DNA of 42,241 bases from Thermoplasmata archaeon (GTDB lineage Archaea > Thermoplasmatota > Thermoplasmata > Thermoplasmatales > Thermoplasmataceae), in the NCBI GenBank assembly GCA_021802205.1, contig JAKAAT010000009.1, positions 1-42,241 of the forward strand. Direction: 5' to 3'. The translations under genes and the position numbers were made by a program. Below the pieces are notes generated by a model, which was given only the letters and a program-made list of their open reading frames with translations, was not told where the DNA came from and did no database searches. This document shows, piece by piece, positions 28,282 through 36,249 of this stretch. Every line of letters begins with the position of its first letter. The stretch's first letter is position 1.

Positions 28282-29136
28282 TTATTTTCTCAGGAGATCC
28301 GGTATATCATCGGGATAGCTGGCTACCTTAATTCCTGCATCCTTAAATGCCTTTATTTTGGATTCTGCCGTTCCTGTCCCCTTTTCGATGATTGCCCCTG
28401 CATGCCCCATTTTCTTTCCCGGTGGTGCACTGATTCCTGTAATATAACCGGTAACCGGTTTTTTGACATAATCCTTTATGTACTTTGCAGCCTTTTCCTC
28501 CTCATTGCCACCTATTTCTCCTACAAGGACTATCTGCTTTGTCTGGGGATCATCGTTGAATATCCTTATTATGTCAGAAAACGTGGTTCCTATAATGGGA
28601 TCACCGCCAAGCCCTATAACAGTGCTTTCACCGAATCCAGCATCTGTAACAGCCTTGACAATCTCGTATGTCAGTGTACCGCTTCTTGATGCAATTGCAA
28701 CATCGCCAACACGGAATATGTTATTCGGCATTATTCCTATCTTGGCCTGGCCCGGAACGGTTATTCCTGGACTGTTGGGCCCTATCATGAATACTCCTTT
28801 TCTCCTTGCCTCGTGGTAAAGCTCCATTGTATCATGCACAGGCACATGTTCTGTAAGTATGTAAATTAATTTTATACCATTTTCCATGGCTTCCAGTGCT
28901 GCATCCTTAACAAATGGTGCTGGAACCGATATCATGGAAGCATCAGGTTTCAATGGCAATGTGTCCACAACATTGTTGTACACATCCACGCCGTTCACCT
29001 TTGTTCCTGCTTTTCCTGGAGACACTCCTGCAACAACTTTTGTTCCGAACTTGATCATTTCTCCAGAATGGAATGTTCCCTGGTGACCTGTCATCCCCTG
29101 AACTATTACTCTTGTTTCCTTACTGATTATAACCAT
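28282..29136 (-). CDS. sucD: Succinyl-CoA synthetase alpha subunit
   Basis: Binds CoA and carries the phosphohistidine in succinyl-CoA to succinate conversion with ADP or GDP phosphorylation. In 284 residues: the CoA loop QGMTGHQGTFH near the start, GPNSPG, and the active-site histidine in MGHAGAIIEKGTGTAESK. The start lies one base after the sucC stop, with a GGGGGTAG ribosome site in sucC. Together with the upstream beta subunit this completes the 2-oxoglutarate-to-succinate step. Confidence 0.95.
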   Translation of the reverse strand: MVIISKETRVIVQGMTGHQGTFHSGEMIKFGTKVVAGVSPGKAGTKVNGVDVYNNVVDTLPLKPDASMISVPAPFVKDAALEAMENGIKLIYILTEHVPVHDTMELYHEARRKGVFMIGPNSPGITVPGQAKIGIMPNNIFRVGDVAIASRSGTLTYEIVKAVTDAGFGESTVIGLGGDPIIGTTFSDIIRIFNDDPQTKQIVLVGEIGGNEEEKAAKYIKDYVKKPVTGYITGISAPPGKKMGHAGAIIEKGTGTAESKIKAFKDAGIKVASYPDDIPDLLRK

Positions 29137-29137
29137 T

Positions 29138-30238
29138 TTATTCTACCCCCTGTATCTTTGATAGCTCCTTTACGGCATCTGTCATATTGTTGAAAGCCTT
29201 TATGCCGCTATCCAGGAGAATTTTCTGACCCTCTTCCTCATGAACACCGCTGAGTCTTACAACTATCTGCTGCTTAATATCGAATTTCTTTTTTGACGAT
29301 ACTATTCCATTGGCAACTGTATCTGCCTTGGTCACACCGCCGAATATGTTAACAAATATTAGCTTCGGCCTCGCCCTCATTACATATGAAAAGGCATCCT
29401 CAACTATTTCTATATTATCGGTACCTCCAAGATCAAGGAAGTTTCTCGGCTTTAATTTGTGAAGTGTAAGAGCATCCATAGTTGCCATGGTCAATCCGGC
29501 TCCATTAGCTATTACCCCAATATCCCCATCCATCTCTATGAAAGTGAAGCTCTTTGAGGCTGCCTCGTTCTCCAGGTCAGTCTTATCCGGATCAGTTATC
29601 ATATAATCTTTATGTCTGTAAAGTGCATTGTCATCTATAACAACCTTTGAATCCCCGGCTATTATATTATTTTCTCCATCAATAACCAGTGGATTGATTT
29701 CTGTGAGCAAAGCATCTTCACCAACAAAGGCATTGTAGAGAGATTGCAGTAAACTGCTGAACTGTTTTTTATTGTCGACAGGAAGATAAGATAATGCTTC
29801 CCTTGCAATATAATCAGAATATCCCACCATTGGGTCTATGTAAATTTTATGTATGTTTTCCTCCGGTACACTCTCTATCTCCATTCCACCATCGGCTGAA
29901 AGTATTATAACAGGTTTTTTTGCGGCCCTGTCAAGTGTAATGCTAAGATAAAGCTCCTTTTTTATATTTAACATTCTTTCTATCAATAATTTTTTGACCG
30001 TAAGATTGTTTATTGTTGAATTCAGGAGCTGGTCCGAATAAGTTTTCAGATCTGCTTCATTCTTGGCGAATTTGATTCCACCGGCCTTGCCACGCTTTCC
30101 CGATAAAATCTGTGACTTGATGGCCACAGGATATTCAAAAGCTTTCAGTTCTCCAACATTTTCTATAACATATCCATCGGGAACGGGAATCCCGTATTTC
30201 CTGAATATTTCCTTGCCCATGTATTCATAAAGATTCAT
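29138..30238 (-). CDS. sucC: Succinyl-CoA synthetase beta subunit
   Basis: ATP-grasp subunit that binds nucleotide and forms the beta half of the synthetase. The 366-residue protein begins MNLYEYMGKEIFRKYGIPVP as usual, has KSQILSGKRGKAGGIKFA for nucleotide binding, LLTEINPL for metal and NIFGGVTKAD near the C-terminus. First gene of sucC-sucD. A TTTATTAAT element lies about 20 nt before ATG 30238. Confidence 0.94.
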   Translation of the reverse strand: MNLYEYMGKEIFRKYGIPVPDGYVIENVGELKAFEYPVAIKSQILSGKRGKAGGIKFAKNEADLKTYSDQLLNSTINNLTVKKLLIERMLNIKKELYLSITLDRAAKKPVIILSADGGMEIESVPEENIHKIYIDPMVGYSDYIAREALSYLPVDNKKQFSSLLQSLYNAFVGEDALLTEINPLVIDGENNIIAGDSKVVIDDNALYRHKDYMITDPDKTDLENEAASKSFTFIEMDGDIGVIANGAGLTMATMDALTLHKLKPRNFLDLGGTDNIEIVEDAFSYVMRARPKLIFVNIFGGVTKADTVANGIVSSKKKFDIKQQIVVRLSGVHEEEGQKILLDSGIKAFNNMTDAVKELSKIQGVE

Positions 30239-30465
30239 TGCAATCCATGATATATTAATAAAGCGTATTTAATATTATTTTTTAAGGAATAAGTTTTCTA
30301 CTTCCTGTATAATATCAATATTTCAAACCATTATTTGCTCTATAAATATATTATCTGGTTGGATGATGTTCAATCCATTAAATGAACTATAAATATACAT
30401 TAATCCTGTATATAATTGTATAACTACCGGGAAATTTTCAAAAAAAATAAAAATTAAAAATTAAA

Positions 30466-30924
30466 TTAATTTATTTTATTCAGGTTATCTGCAATGCCTT
30501 TTATTTTCTGTTTTTCATCAACATTCAATTTTTCCATGTTATCGAGCAAATACTGGGAATAATTATCCATTTGAACTATTATATCATCCAGATCATTCTT
30601 TTTCCCTGAAATTTCATCCCACGGAAAGTACGAATCACTGAGCAATTTTTTGCCTTCTTCAGTAGTTTTATAATATTTTTTATTATCTTTCTCTGAAAGC
30701 TGAAGATAATTGTCGTTGAACAATGAAGTTAACGTTGGATATATTATACCGGGTGATGGTACCCAGTTTCCCCTTGTAATTTCGCCGATTTTATTCGCTA
30801 TATCAGCTCCGGTAACCTCATTTTCCGATGCTATGCCCAGTATCCAGTACTTAAGCCCAAATCCACGCATACTATGCATATGATGCATTTCGCCGTGCAT
30901 ATATTTACCTCTTGGTCCAAACAT
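30466..30924 (-). CDS. PadR-family transcriptional regulator
   Basis: A DNA-binding repressor candidate. The preferred start is ATG 30924 (152 residues), because GGTGAG sits just before it and overlaps the stop of the upstream ORF; the ORF track start at 30951 lies further up. After a His/Met-rich leader (MHGEMHHMHSMRG) comes the PadR winged helix: GLKYWILGIASENEVTGADI, then PSPGIIYPTLTSLFNDNYL and a basic wing KKYYKTTEEGKK. A C-terminal helix (about 115-150) would dimerise. The His-rich leader could sense metal. Probably autoregulated through the GATATC array upstream. Confidence 0.85.
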   Translation of the reverse strand: MFGPRGKYMHGEMHHMHSMRGFGLKYWILGIASENEVTGADIANKIGEITRGNWVPSPGIIYPTLTSLFNDNYLQLSEKDNKKYYKTTEEGKKLLSDSYFPWDEISGKKNDLDDIIVQMDNYSQYLLDNMEKLNVDEKQKIKGIADNLNKIN

Positions 30925-30932
30925 TTTCTCAC

Positions 30933-31157
30933 CTAATATCTTCCATGGCATCCGTGGTGCTGTTCATGCCTGCAGCGATGTTCTTCATTATGGCACCCAC
31001 CATGCTGATGCATGTGTTCATGAAATTCATGGTGCATCCCCTCATCACCGTAGAACCCTCTTCCGGATTCCATGTTCCTGTATTCTCTGCCTTCTTCGCA
31101 GTCTCTTCCGTATCTCTTACCTTCCTCATTGTTTTCCATATATCTTCTTCCATACAT
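30933..31157 (-). CDS. Small His-rich protein, possible metal binder
   Basis: Seventy-four residues from ATG 31157, which follows a GGTGAT ribosome site. The first half is charged (Glu/Arg-rich); the second half is densely His-rich with two cysteines (HHEFHEHMHQHGGCHNEEH), as in metal-storage or metallochaperone tails. Its TAG stop overlaps the ribosome site of padR, so the two would be co-translated. An alternative overlapping frame (30929..31153, 74 residues, Met-rich) is also open; I favour the His-rich frame for its ribosome site and because the PadR N-terminus is also His-rich. No family recognised. Confidence 0.5.
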   Translation of the reverse strand: MYGRRYMENNEEGKRYGRDCEEGREYRNMESGRGFYGDEGMHHEFHEHMHQHGGCHNEEHRCRHEQHHGCHGRY

Positions 31158-31167
31158 TTCTATCACC

Positions 31168-31214
31168 AGATATCACTTAATGATATCTAATATAGATATC
31201 ACATTAAGATATTT
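31168..31214. promoter_or_regulatory. Operator-like GATATC repeat array before the His-rich/padR operon
   Basis: Four 8-bp half-sites start every 13 bp: AGATATCA (31168), TGATATCT (31181), AGATATCA (31194) and a weaker AGATATTT (31207). Neighbouring half-sites 1-2 and 2-3 form perfect 8-bp inverted repeats around 5-bp spacers. The array sits at the probable TATA/start region of the minus-strand operon, so binding would block transcription. PadR autoregulation is the simplest inference. Confidence 0.6.
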
Positions 31215-31407
31215 AAATGTTATCATTCCATTCTTATTGTCATTCCATCGCATATTCTTCTATCACCCCAATTACACAATATTTGGTGGTGCTTTTGAAT
31301 TAATAATTTTAATTATATTTTTAATTCTAATGAATTTAAAAAATCCTCTCTTGTTAACAGGCACGGCATAAAAAGAAATATTAATATGACAGTGAAAATT
31401 GATAGTT

Positions 31408-32949
31408 ATGGCAGATATAAAAAAAATAAGGAATGATGCATTTAAAGCCCTAGGCTTAACCCAAGAGAATTCGGGAGTTTATAACGGAAAGTGGGTGGAA
31501 TATAATAAGGAAAATGCTCTTGATTCAATAAGCCCCATAGACGGTACATTGCTTGGTTCTGTTTCTACAGCATCCCCTAATGATTATGATAAATCCATAA
31601 AGATTATAGAGAAGGCTTTTCTGGAATGGTCTGTCACACCCGCTCCTACTAGGGGTAATATAATAAGGAAAATTTCCAGAAGTCTGGAAGAGCAGAAGGC
31701 AAACCTTGGAAAAATTGTATCCCTTGAAGCAGGGAAGGTTATCAGCGAGGGTGAGGGTGAAATCCAGGAGATGATTGATGTTGGTTATTTTGCCAGTGGG
31801 TTATCCAGACAATTGTATGGATCCATGATGGTCAGCGAGAGACCACTGCACAGATTATATGATCAGTACGTACCACTGGGTCCTATAGGAATAATCTCTG
31901 CTTTTAACTTTCCAACTGCCGTCTGGTCATGGAACTCATTAATAGCAGCAGTGACCGGTGATACGTCCATATGGAAACCATCCAGTAAAGGGTCTCTCGC
32001 AGCTGTTGCGGTTATGAAAGTTATAGCCAAGGTTATAGAGGAGGAATCAGTTCCTCCAATATTTGCACTAGTTAATGGCAGAGGTTCAAAAATAGGTGAA
32101 CTCATGATATCTGATAAAAGACTCAAACTTATTTCTTTTACAGGTTCAGTAAAAACCGGTAAGAGGATATCCACTGTAGTTTCCGGGAGACTGGGAAGAA
32201 CTTTGTTGGAACTTGGGGGTAATAATTGTGCTATTGTCAGCGAAAAGGCAGATATGAATATGGCATTGAAGGGAGTTGCATTCGGGGCACTGGCAACCAC
32301 CGGGCAAAGATGCACAAGTACAAGAAGGATTGTTGTCAATTCTAAAATATACGATGAGTTTCTTTCAAAGCTAATTTCAATATATAAAACAACACAGATA
32401 GGCAATCCTCTAGACAAGGGAATACTGGTGGGTCCTTTAATCGATAATAATGCAATATCGAACTATGAACAGGCAATTCAAACAGCGATCAATCAGGGCG
32501 GAAAAATATTATATGGTGGAAAAGTGCTTTCCCGGGAGAAGGGATATTACGTACAGCCCACTCTTATAGAGGCAAGAGAGGATATGTATATAACAATGGA
32601 GGAAACCTTCGCACCCATACTTTACGTGTTTAAATACAATACAATGCTGGAAGCCATGAAAATCCATAATGATGTTCCTCAGGGACTTGCCTCCGCCATT
32701 TTCACAAATGACCTTAAAGAGGAAGAGTACTTTCTTTCTGCCCGGGGTTCTGACTGTGGAATAGCGAATATAAACACATCAACTGCAGGTGCTGAGATCG
32801 GCGGTGCCTTTGGCGGAGAAAAGGACACAGGCGGAGGAAGGGAAAGTGGAAGCGATGCTTGGAAATTATATATGAGAAGGCAAACGGTCACCAAAAATTA
32901 TGGAGATGACGTTCCACTTTCACAGGGGGTGACATTTGATATTGATTAA
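31408..32949 (+). CDS. Aldehyde dehydrogenase, ALDH7 (aminoadipate semialdehyde dehydrogenase)-like
   Basis: NAD(P)-dependent oxidation of an aldehyde to an acid. ATG 31408 is preferred to the TTG at 31399, giving 513 residues. Visible are the NAD-binding SAFNFPTAVW and FTGSVKTG regions, the general base Glu268 in LELGGNN, catalytic Cys302 in TTGQRCTSTRR, and EETFAPILYV near residue 395. LELGGNN and TGQRCT are typical of the ALDH7/antiquitin branch, which acts in lysine or choline-related metabolism. The true substrate here is unknown. It is divergent from the PadR operon, whose regulator might also control it. Confidence 0.85.
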   Translation: MADIKKIRNDAFKALGLTQENSGVYNGKWVEYNKENALDSISPIDGTLLGSVSTASPNDYDKSIKIIEKAFLEWSVTPAPTRGNIIRKISRSLEEQKANLGKIVSLEAGKVISEGEGEIQEMIDVGYFASGLSRQLYGSMMVSERPLHRLYDQYVPLGPIGIISAFNFPTAVWSWNSLIAAVTGDTSIWKPSSKGSLAAVAVMKVIAKVIEEESVPPIFALVNGRGSKIGELMISDKRLKLISFTGSVKTGKRISTVVSGRLGRTLLELGGNNCAIVSEKADMNMALKGVAFGALATTGQRCTSTRRIVVNSKIYDEFLSKLISIYKTTQIGNPLDKGILVGPLIDNNAISNYEQAIQTAINQGGKILYGGKVLSREKGYYVQPTLIEAREDMYITMEETFAPILYVFKYNTMLEAMKIHNDVPQGLASAIFTNDLKEEEYFLSARGSDCGIANINTSTAGAEIGGAFGGEKDTGGGRESGSDAWKLYMRRQTVTKNYGDDVPLSQGVTFDID

Positions 32950-33070
32950 AATAGTATCTTCTTGGGTTATAATATTTAATATCATTCTTTGCTCTTTATT
33001 GATATAAAAATTACTATTATTATTTTATATTTATTTATTATTTCTTCATTTCAATCATTTTTAAAACAAA

Positions 33071-33080
33071 ATATTTATAA
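33071..33080 (+). promoter_or_regulatory. TATA box of the MHS-type transporter gene
   Basis: ATATTTATAA is centred 27 nt before ATG 33103 and lies inside the longer ORF-track reading frame, which argues that the ATG at 33103 is the real start. Confidence 0.6.
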
Positions 33081-33102
33081 GCATCCAAATGGTAAGAGCA
33101 AG

Positions 33103-34368
33103 ATGAACGAAAAACAGGATGTAATAGCCGCTTCTATGATAGGTACAATAGTAGAATGGTATGGCATTTTCATTTTTTCTTCAGGTACTCTGTATCTTGC
33201 CCATGCATTTTATCCATTTGTAAGTTATTCTGAGGCTATACTATTAACATTGTTGACATTTGCGCTTGGATTCATCGCAAGACCTGTGGGGGCATTTGTT
33301 TTCGGTCACTTCGGTGATAAAATAGGAAGGAAAAAAATATTACTCATAACTCTTTTAATCTCGGGCTTATCAACAGGCCTTACAGGCCTCATACCTTCTG
33401 AGGCCAGTATAGGATACATGGCAATAGTGTTGCTCGTTTTACTCAGGCTTGTTCTGGGTTTTGGTCTTGGTGGTGAATGGGGAGGTGCAATGTTGCTAAC
33501 CCTGGAAACATTCAAAACTAGGAGGGGCTTTTATTCATCATTTATCCAGTCAACAGTTGGGATAGCACTTATACTGGGAACATTAGTATTTATACCCCTT
33601 GTTTATTTACTTCCCGCTTCTTTTATGTATTCCATCGGCTGGAGAATTCCTTTCCTAGCAAGTTTCGTAATATTGGTAGTAGGTGTCTTCATAAGACTGA
33701 AAGTTAAAGAAACGCCTGTATTTCTTGATGAAAAGAGAGAAAATAAAATTCTACAGCTACCTGCAAAGGAACTCTTCAAGTTTCACTGGAGAAAAGTCCT
33801 TGCAGGCATAATGCTGGCCGGGTCATTTGGCAATTTCTTTTATTTTGCATTTTCTCTCTTACCCGTTCTATTCGAATCAACTAAGGCTATAACCATTTTT
33901 CAGGGTCTGATAGGGTCTGCAATTTTTGGAATTGTTAATATAATATTTGTTTTTATGGGTGGAAGATTATCTGATAAGATCGGTAGAAGAATTGTCATTG
34001 CCGGAGCAAATATACTTGCACTTATAGTTCTATTCCCATCCATTTATTTAGTGGGATTTTATTATTTTGTACTATTTATATCCATTTTCTCAGCCGCAAA
34101 TGGTTTCGGAGCGACGGCTATGTCTGCAATGATATCTGAAATGTTTCCGACAAATGTAAGGTATTCAGGGAATTCAACGTGTTATCAGTATGGTAATTCA
34201 TTTATCGGGGGGCCTGCTCCATATGTGTCAGATTTTCTGGGCAGTATTAATTACATCTTATATCCTGTCTTTACTTTACTATTTATTTTGATAGCTCTTG
34301 GTGTAATATTTAAGTCTGCCGAAACGAATAATTTAAACCTCGAGGAAGATTCAGCATATACAACCTAA
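33103..34368 (+). CDS. MFS transporter, metabolite:H+ symporter type
   Basis: A 421-residue permease with 12 predicted helices. GTIVEWYGIFIF near the start, the loop 2-3 motif GHFGDKIGRKK and GFGLGGEWGGA in helix 4-5 mark the metabolite:H+ symporter (MHS, sugar-porter-like) group, which imports organic acids or osmolytes using the proton gradient. The ORF track begins 114 nt earlier, but that part overlaps the TATA box and is low-complexity. It follows the ALDH gene by 153 nt, so the transported compound may feed that enzyme; substrate unknown. Confidence 0.85.
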   Translation: MNEKQDVIAASMIGTIVEWYGIFIFSSGTLYLAHAFYPFVSYSEAILLTLLTFALGFIARPVGAFVFGHFGDKIGRKKILLITLLISGLSTGLTGLIPSEASIGYMAIVLLVLLRLVLGFGLGGEWGGAMLLTLETFKTRRGFYSSFIQSTVGIALILGTLVFIPLVYLLPASFMYSIGWRIPFLASFVILVVGVFIRLKVKETPVFLDEKRENKILQLPAKELFKFHWRKVLAGIMLAGSFGNFFYFAFSLLPVLFESTKAITIFQGLIGSAIFGIVNIIFVFMGGRLSDKIGRRIVIAGANILALIVLFPSIYLVGFYYFVLFISIFSAANGFGATAMSAMISEMFPTNVRYSGNSTCYQYGNSFIGGPAPYVSDFLGSINYILYPVFTLLFILIALGVIFKSAETNNLNLEEDSAYTT

Positions 34369-34432
34369 CCAGATGCGTGGACTATATTGGACATATTTCT
34401 AAAAATAAATGGAAATGATATCCTAAATTTTT

Positions 34433-34505
34433 TAACCTATAAAGCGCGAAATTCCACGGGCGAGCATAGAGAGGAGTCACGCATACACAGTTCCTTTCTT
34501 ATTGC
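34433..34505 (+). other. Compositionally unusual intergenic segment (possible ncRNA)
   Basis: In the 223-bp gap between the MHS transporter and the asparaginase gene, a stretch of about 50 bp is roughly half G+C, unlike the AT-rich surroundings. A CCTATAAAG box precedes it and T-rich runs follow. No ORF of note and no tRNA fold is visible. It may encode a small structured RNA; strand and ends are uncertain. Confidence 0.22.
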
Positions 34506-34591
34506 TATTATATTTGATTTTTCCAACAAATTGCTTTAGTGTGAATATTGGTATATCCGTAAATTAATTATTTTACATTACATTACTTGCC

Positions 34592-35410
34592 ATGGAAAAT
34601 GCAATTTTAATACACGGAGGTGCGGGAAGCCCATACTCCATGAATAGCGTACTTGAGGACATACTTAAGAATATAAAATTTGAAAATAATCCCCTGAATA
34701 TGGTTATAAACCCCGTAATATCAATGGAGGATAATCTATTATTCAATGCAGGAACAGGTTCAGTTCCCAGAATAGACGGAAGCATTCAGATGGACGCTGC
34801 CGTAATGTCAGGCAGAGAATTTGGTTCAGTAATATGCATAGAAAATGTGAAGAATCCCGTTCTTGTTGCAAGGGATGTGATGACTAAAAGTCCACATATA
34901 ATGCTCTCTGGTGATGGAGCAACAGAATTTGCCAGAATGATGGGACATGAATATTACAATCCTCAAACAGAAAGAAGTATGGAAAGATTAAGAAAATTCA
35001 TGGAGGAAACTGGAAAGACGGGGATGCCCGATAAGTTCAAGTTTCTTGAGAAAAAAACCGGAGATACAGTTGGTGCCGTTGTTAGAATAAATGGAAAATT
35101 TGCTGCTGCAGTCTCAACCGGTGGTGCATTTCCAATGTTAAGGGGGAGGGTTGGTGATTCCCCAATAATAGGTGCCGGAATATACGCAGGAGACAAAGGT
35201 GCAGTGGTAGCCACCGGAATAGGGGAGGAGATAGCCAGGAACCTTCTATCATATAGTATATATTCGCAGATAGGGCAACAAAGCCTTGAAACAATAGTGA
35301 AAAGAGAGGTTGACTCATTTGCAGTGAGTTGCGGTATAATAGCTATAACCGGAGATGAATACATATCATATTCAAACACAACAATGGCATATGCTTACCG
35401 GGAATTCTAA
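34592..35410 (+). CDS. Isoaspartyl peptidase / L-asparaginase (Ntn-hydrolase)
   Basis: Predicted self-cleaving plant-type asparaginase that hydrolyses isoaspartyl dipeptides or asparagine. In 272 residues, the autocleavage site and nucleophile is Thr159 in GDTVGAV, and the downstream STGGAF and GDSPIIGAGIYA motifs form the substrate pocket. The N-terminus ILIHGGAGSPYS is typical. An AAATTAATTATTTTA box about 25 nt upstream predicts a leaderless mRNA. Fits a protein-scavenging organism and repair of damaged proteins under acid and heat. Confidence 0.92.
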   Translation: MENAILIHGGAGSPYSMNSVLEDILKNIKFENNPLNMVINPVISMEDNLLFNAGTGSVPRIDGSIQMDAAVMSGREFGSVICIENVKNPVLVARDVMTKSPHIMLSGDGATEFARMMGHEYYNPQTERSMERLRKFMEETGKTGMPDKFKFLEKKTGDTVGAVVRINGKFAAAVSTGGAFPMLRGRVGDSPIIGAGIYAGDKGAVVATGIGEEIARNLLSYSIYSQIGQQSLETIVKREVDSFAVSCGIIAITGDEYISYSNTTMAYAYREF

Positions 35411-35452
35411 CAAAATAATTGTATTTTCTCCTGTATTTTAAATTTCTGGATT

Positions 35453-36154
35453 TTATATGTCAATCCAGTACGCTATGGGTTTTAGTACAGTTATAATTCT
35501 GGAATCGTCATGAACAGAAATGAATTCCCCAGCTATCAGTGCTTTCATAAGCTCTGAACCAAGGGAACCACCCAGATGGTATTCTTTTTCAGTAAGGTCT
35601 CTACATCCATATGCAAAAATTCTTCCATGTTTCCTTTTTACAGGTATTTTTACACCTAATTTGATCATATGGATTTCACCTGCATCAGTTAGGTCATATT
35701 CCGGTTTGTCGTTTATCTGTTTTAGCCATCCTTTTAATAAGAGCTTTTTCAGTAACATAACGCCCTGGGAACCTGCCAGGTGATCATAGCATCTTCTGCA
35801 TTCAGAAAAAGACGACTTATTAAAAGATTGTTTCACCGCTACAGACATTTTATGATTTCCGGCCATATCGTCAAGATACGTGGTTAGAAACTCAACCTGT
35901 TCCGGAATAATCTTATAAAATACCTTTCTTCCATACTGAAATTCATTAACAAAACCATATTCTGATAATATCTTTAAGTGAGACGATACCGATGGCTGTG
36001 ATCGAACCATGAATCCTGATATATCCATGACTGTTTTCATTCCATGTGAAAGAATTTTTATTATTTCCAGCCTTACAGGGTTTGATAGGCAGTAGAACAA
36101 TCGATCCATTGGAATTTCATTGATTTGTTCTGAATTGTTATTGTAATTGTCCAC
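35453..36154 (-). CDS. ArsR-type winged-helix regulator with C-terminal effector domain
   Basis: A 233-residue regulator. Residues about 18-85 form an ArsR-like winged helix (SNPVRLEIIKILSHG, then SQPSVSSHLKILSEYGFV and the wing YGRKVFYKI). The C-terminal region has two related half-motifs, CRRCYDHLAGSQG and CRDLTEKEYHLGGSLG, seen in a common ArsR subgroup; the cysteines could bind metal but need not. The GTG start has AAGAGGTGG at the same spot, so a start downstream at MDRLFYCLSN (36106) is possible. Divergent from an MFS exporter-like gene, which is the likely target. Confidence 0.8.
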   Translation of the reverse strand: MDNYNNNSEQINEIPMDRLFYCLSNPVRLEIIKILSHGMKTVMDISGFMVRSQPSVSSHLKILSEYGFVNEFQYGRKVFYKIIPEQVEFLTTYLDDMAGNHKMSVAVKQSFNKSSFSECRRCYDHLAGSQGVMLLKKLLLKGWLKQINDKPEYDLTDAGEIHMIKLGVKIPVKRKHGRIFAYGCRDLTEKEYHLGGSLGSELMKALIAGEFISVHDDSRIITVLKPIAYWIDI

Positions 36155-36222
36155 CTCTTATTATATTTTATTTGATTAATATACTTTGCCATTCATAAGG
36201 TTTTTATTATGTATAATTCATC

Positions 36223-36233
36223 TTAATTTATAA
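36223..36233 (+). promoter_or_regulatory. TATA box of the MFS gene at 36250
   Basis: TTAATTTATAA is centred about 22 nt before ATG 36250 in the 95-bp divergent gap shared with the ArsR-type gene. Confidence 0.5.
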
Positions 36234-36249
36234 CCGGAAATTAACCTGA

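Noticed and set aside
30929-31153. Alternative 74-residue Met-rich ORF overlapping the His-rich ORF
   Set aside because: Its ATG lies four bases from the better-placed one after GGTGAT, and its stop is less well matched to the padR ribosome site. Kept only as an alternative in the His-rich entry.
31863-32417. 184-residue minus-strand ORF opposite the aldehyde dehydrogenase
   Set aside because: It lies wholly inside the ALDH gene on the other strand, with no ribosome site or motif of its own.
32989-33102. N-terminal 38-residue extension of the MHS transporter
   Set aside because: This part overlaps the TATA box at 33071-33080, and the family start matches ATG 33103.
34433-34505. tRNA gene in the GC-richer gap
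   Set aside because: No cloverleaf, no T-arm GGTTCRAAT-like sequence and no matching acceptor stem could be found.
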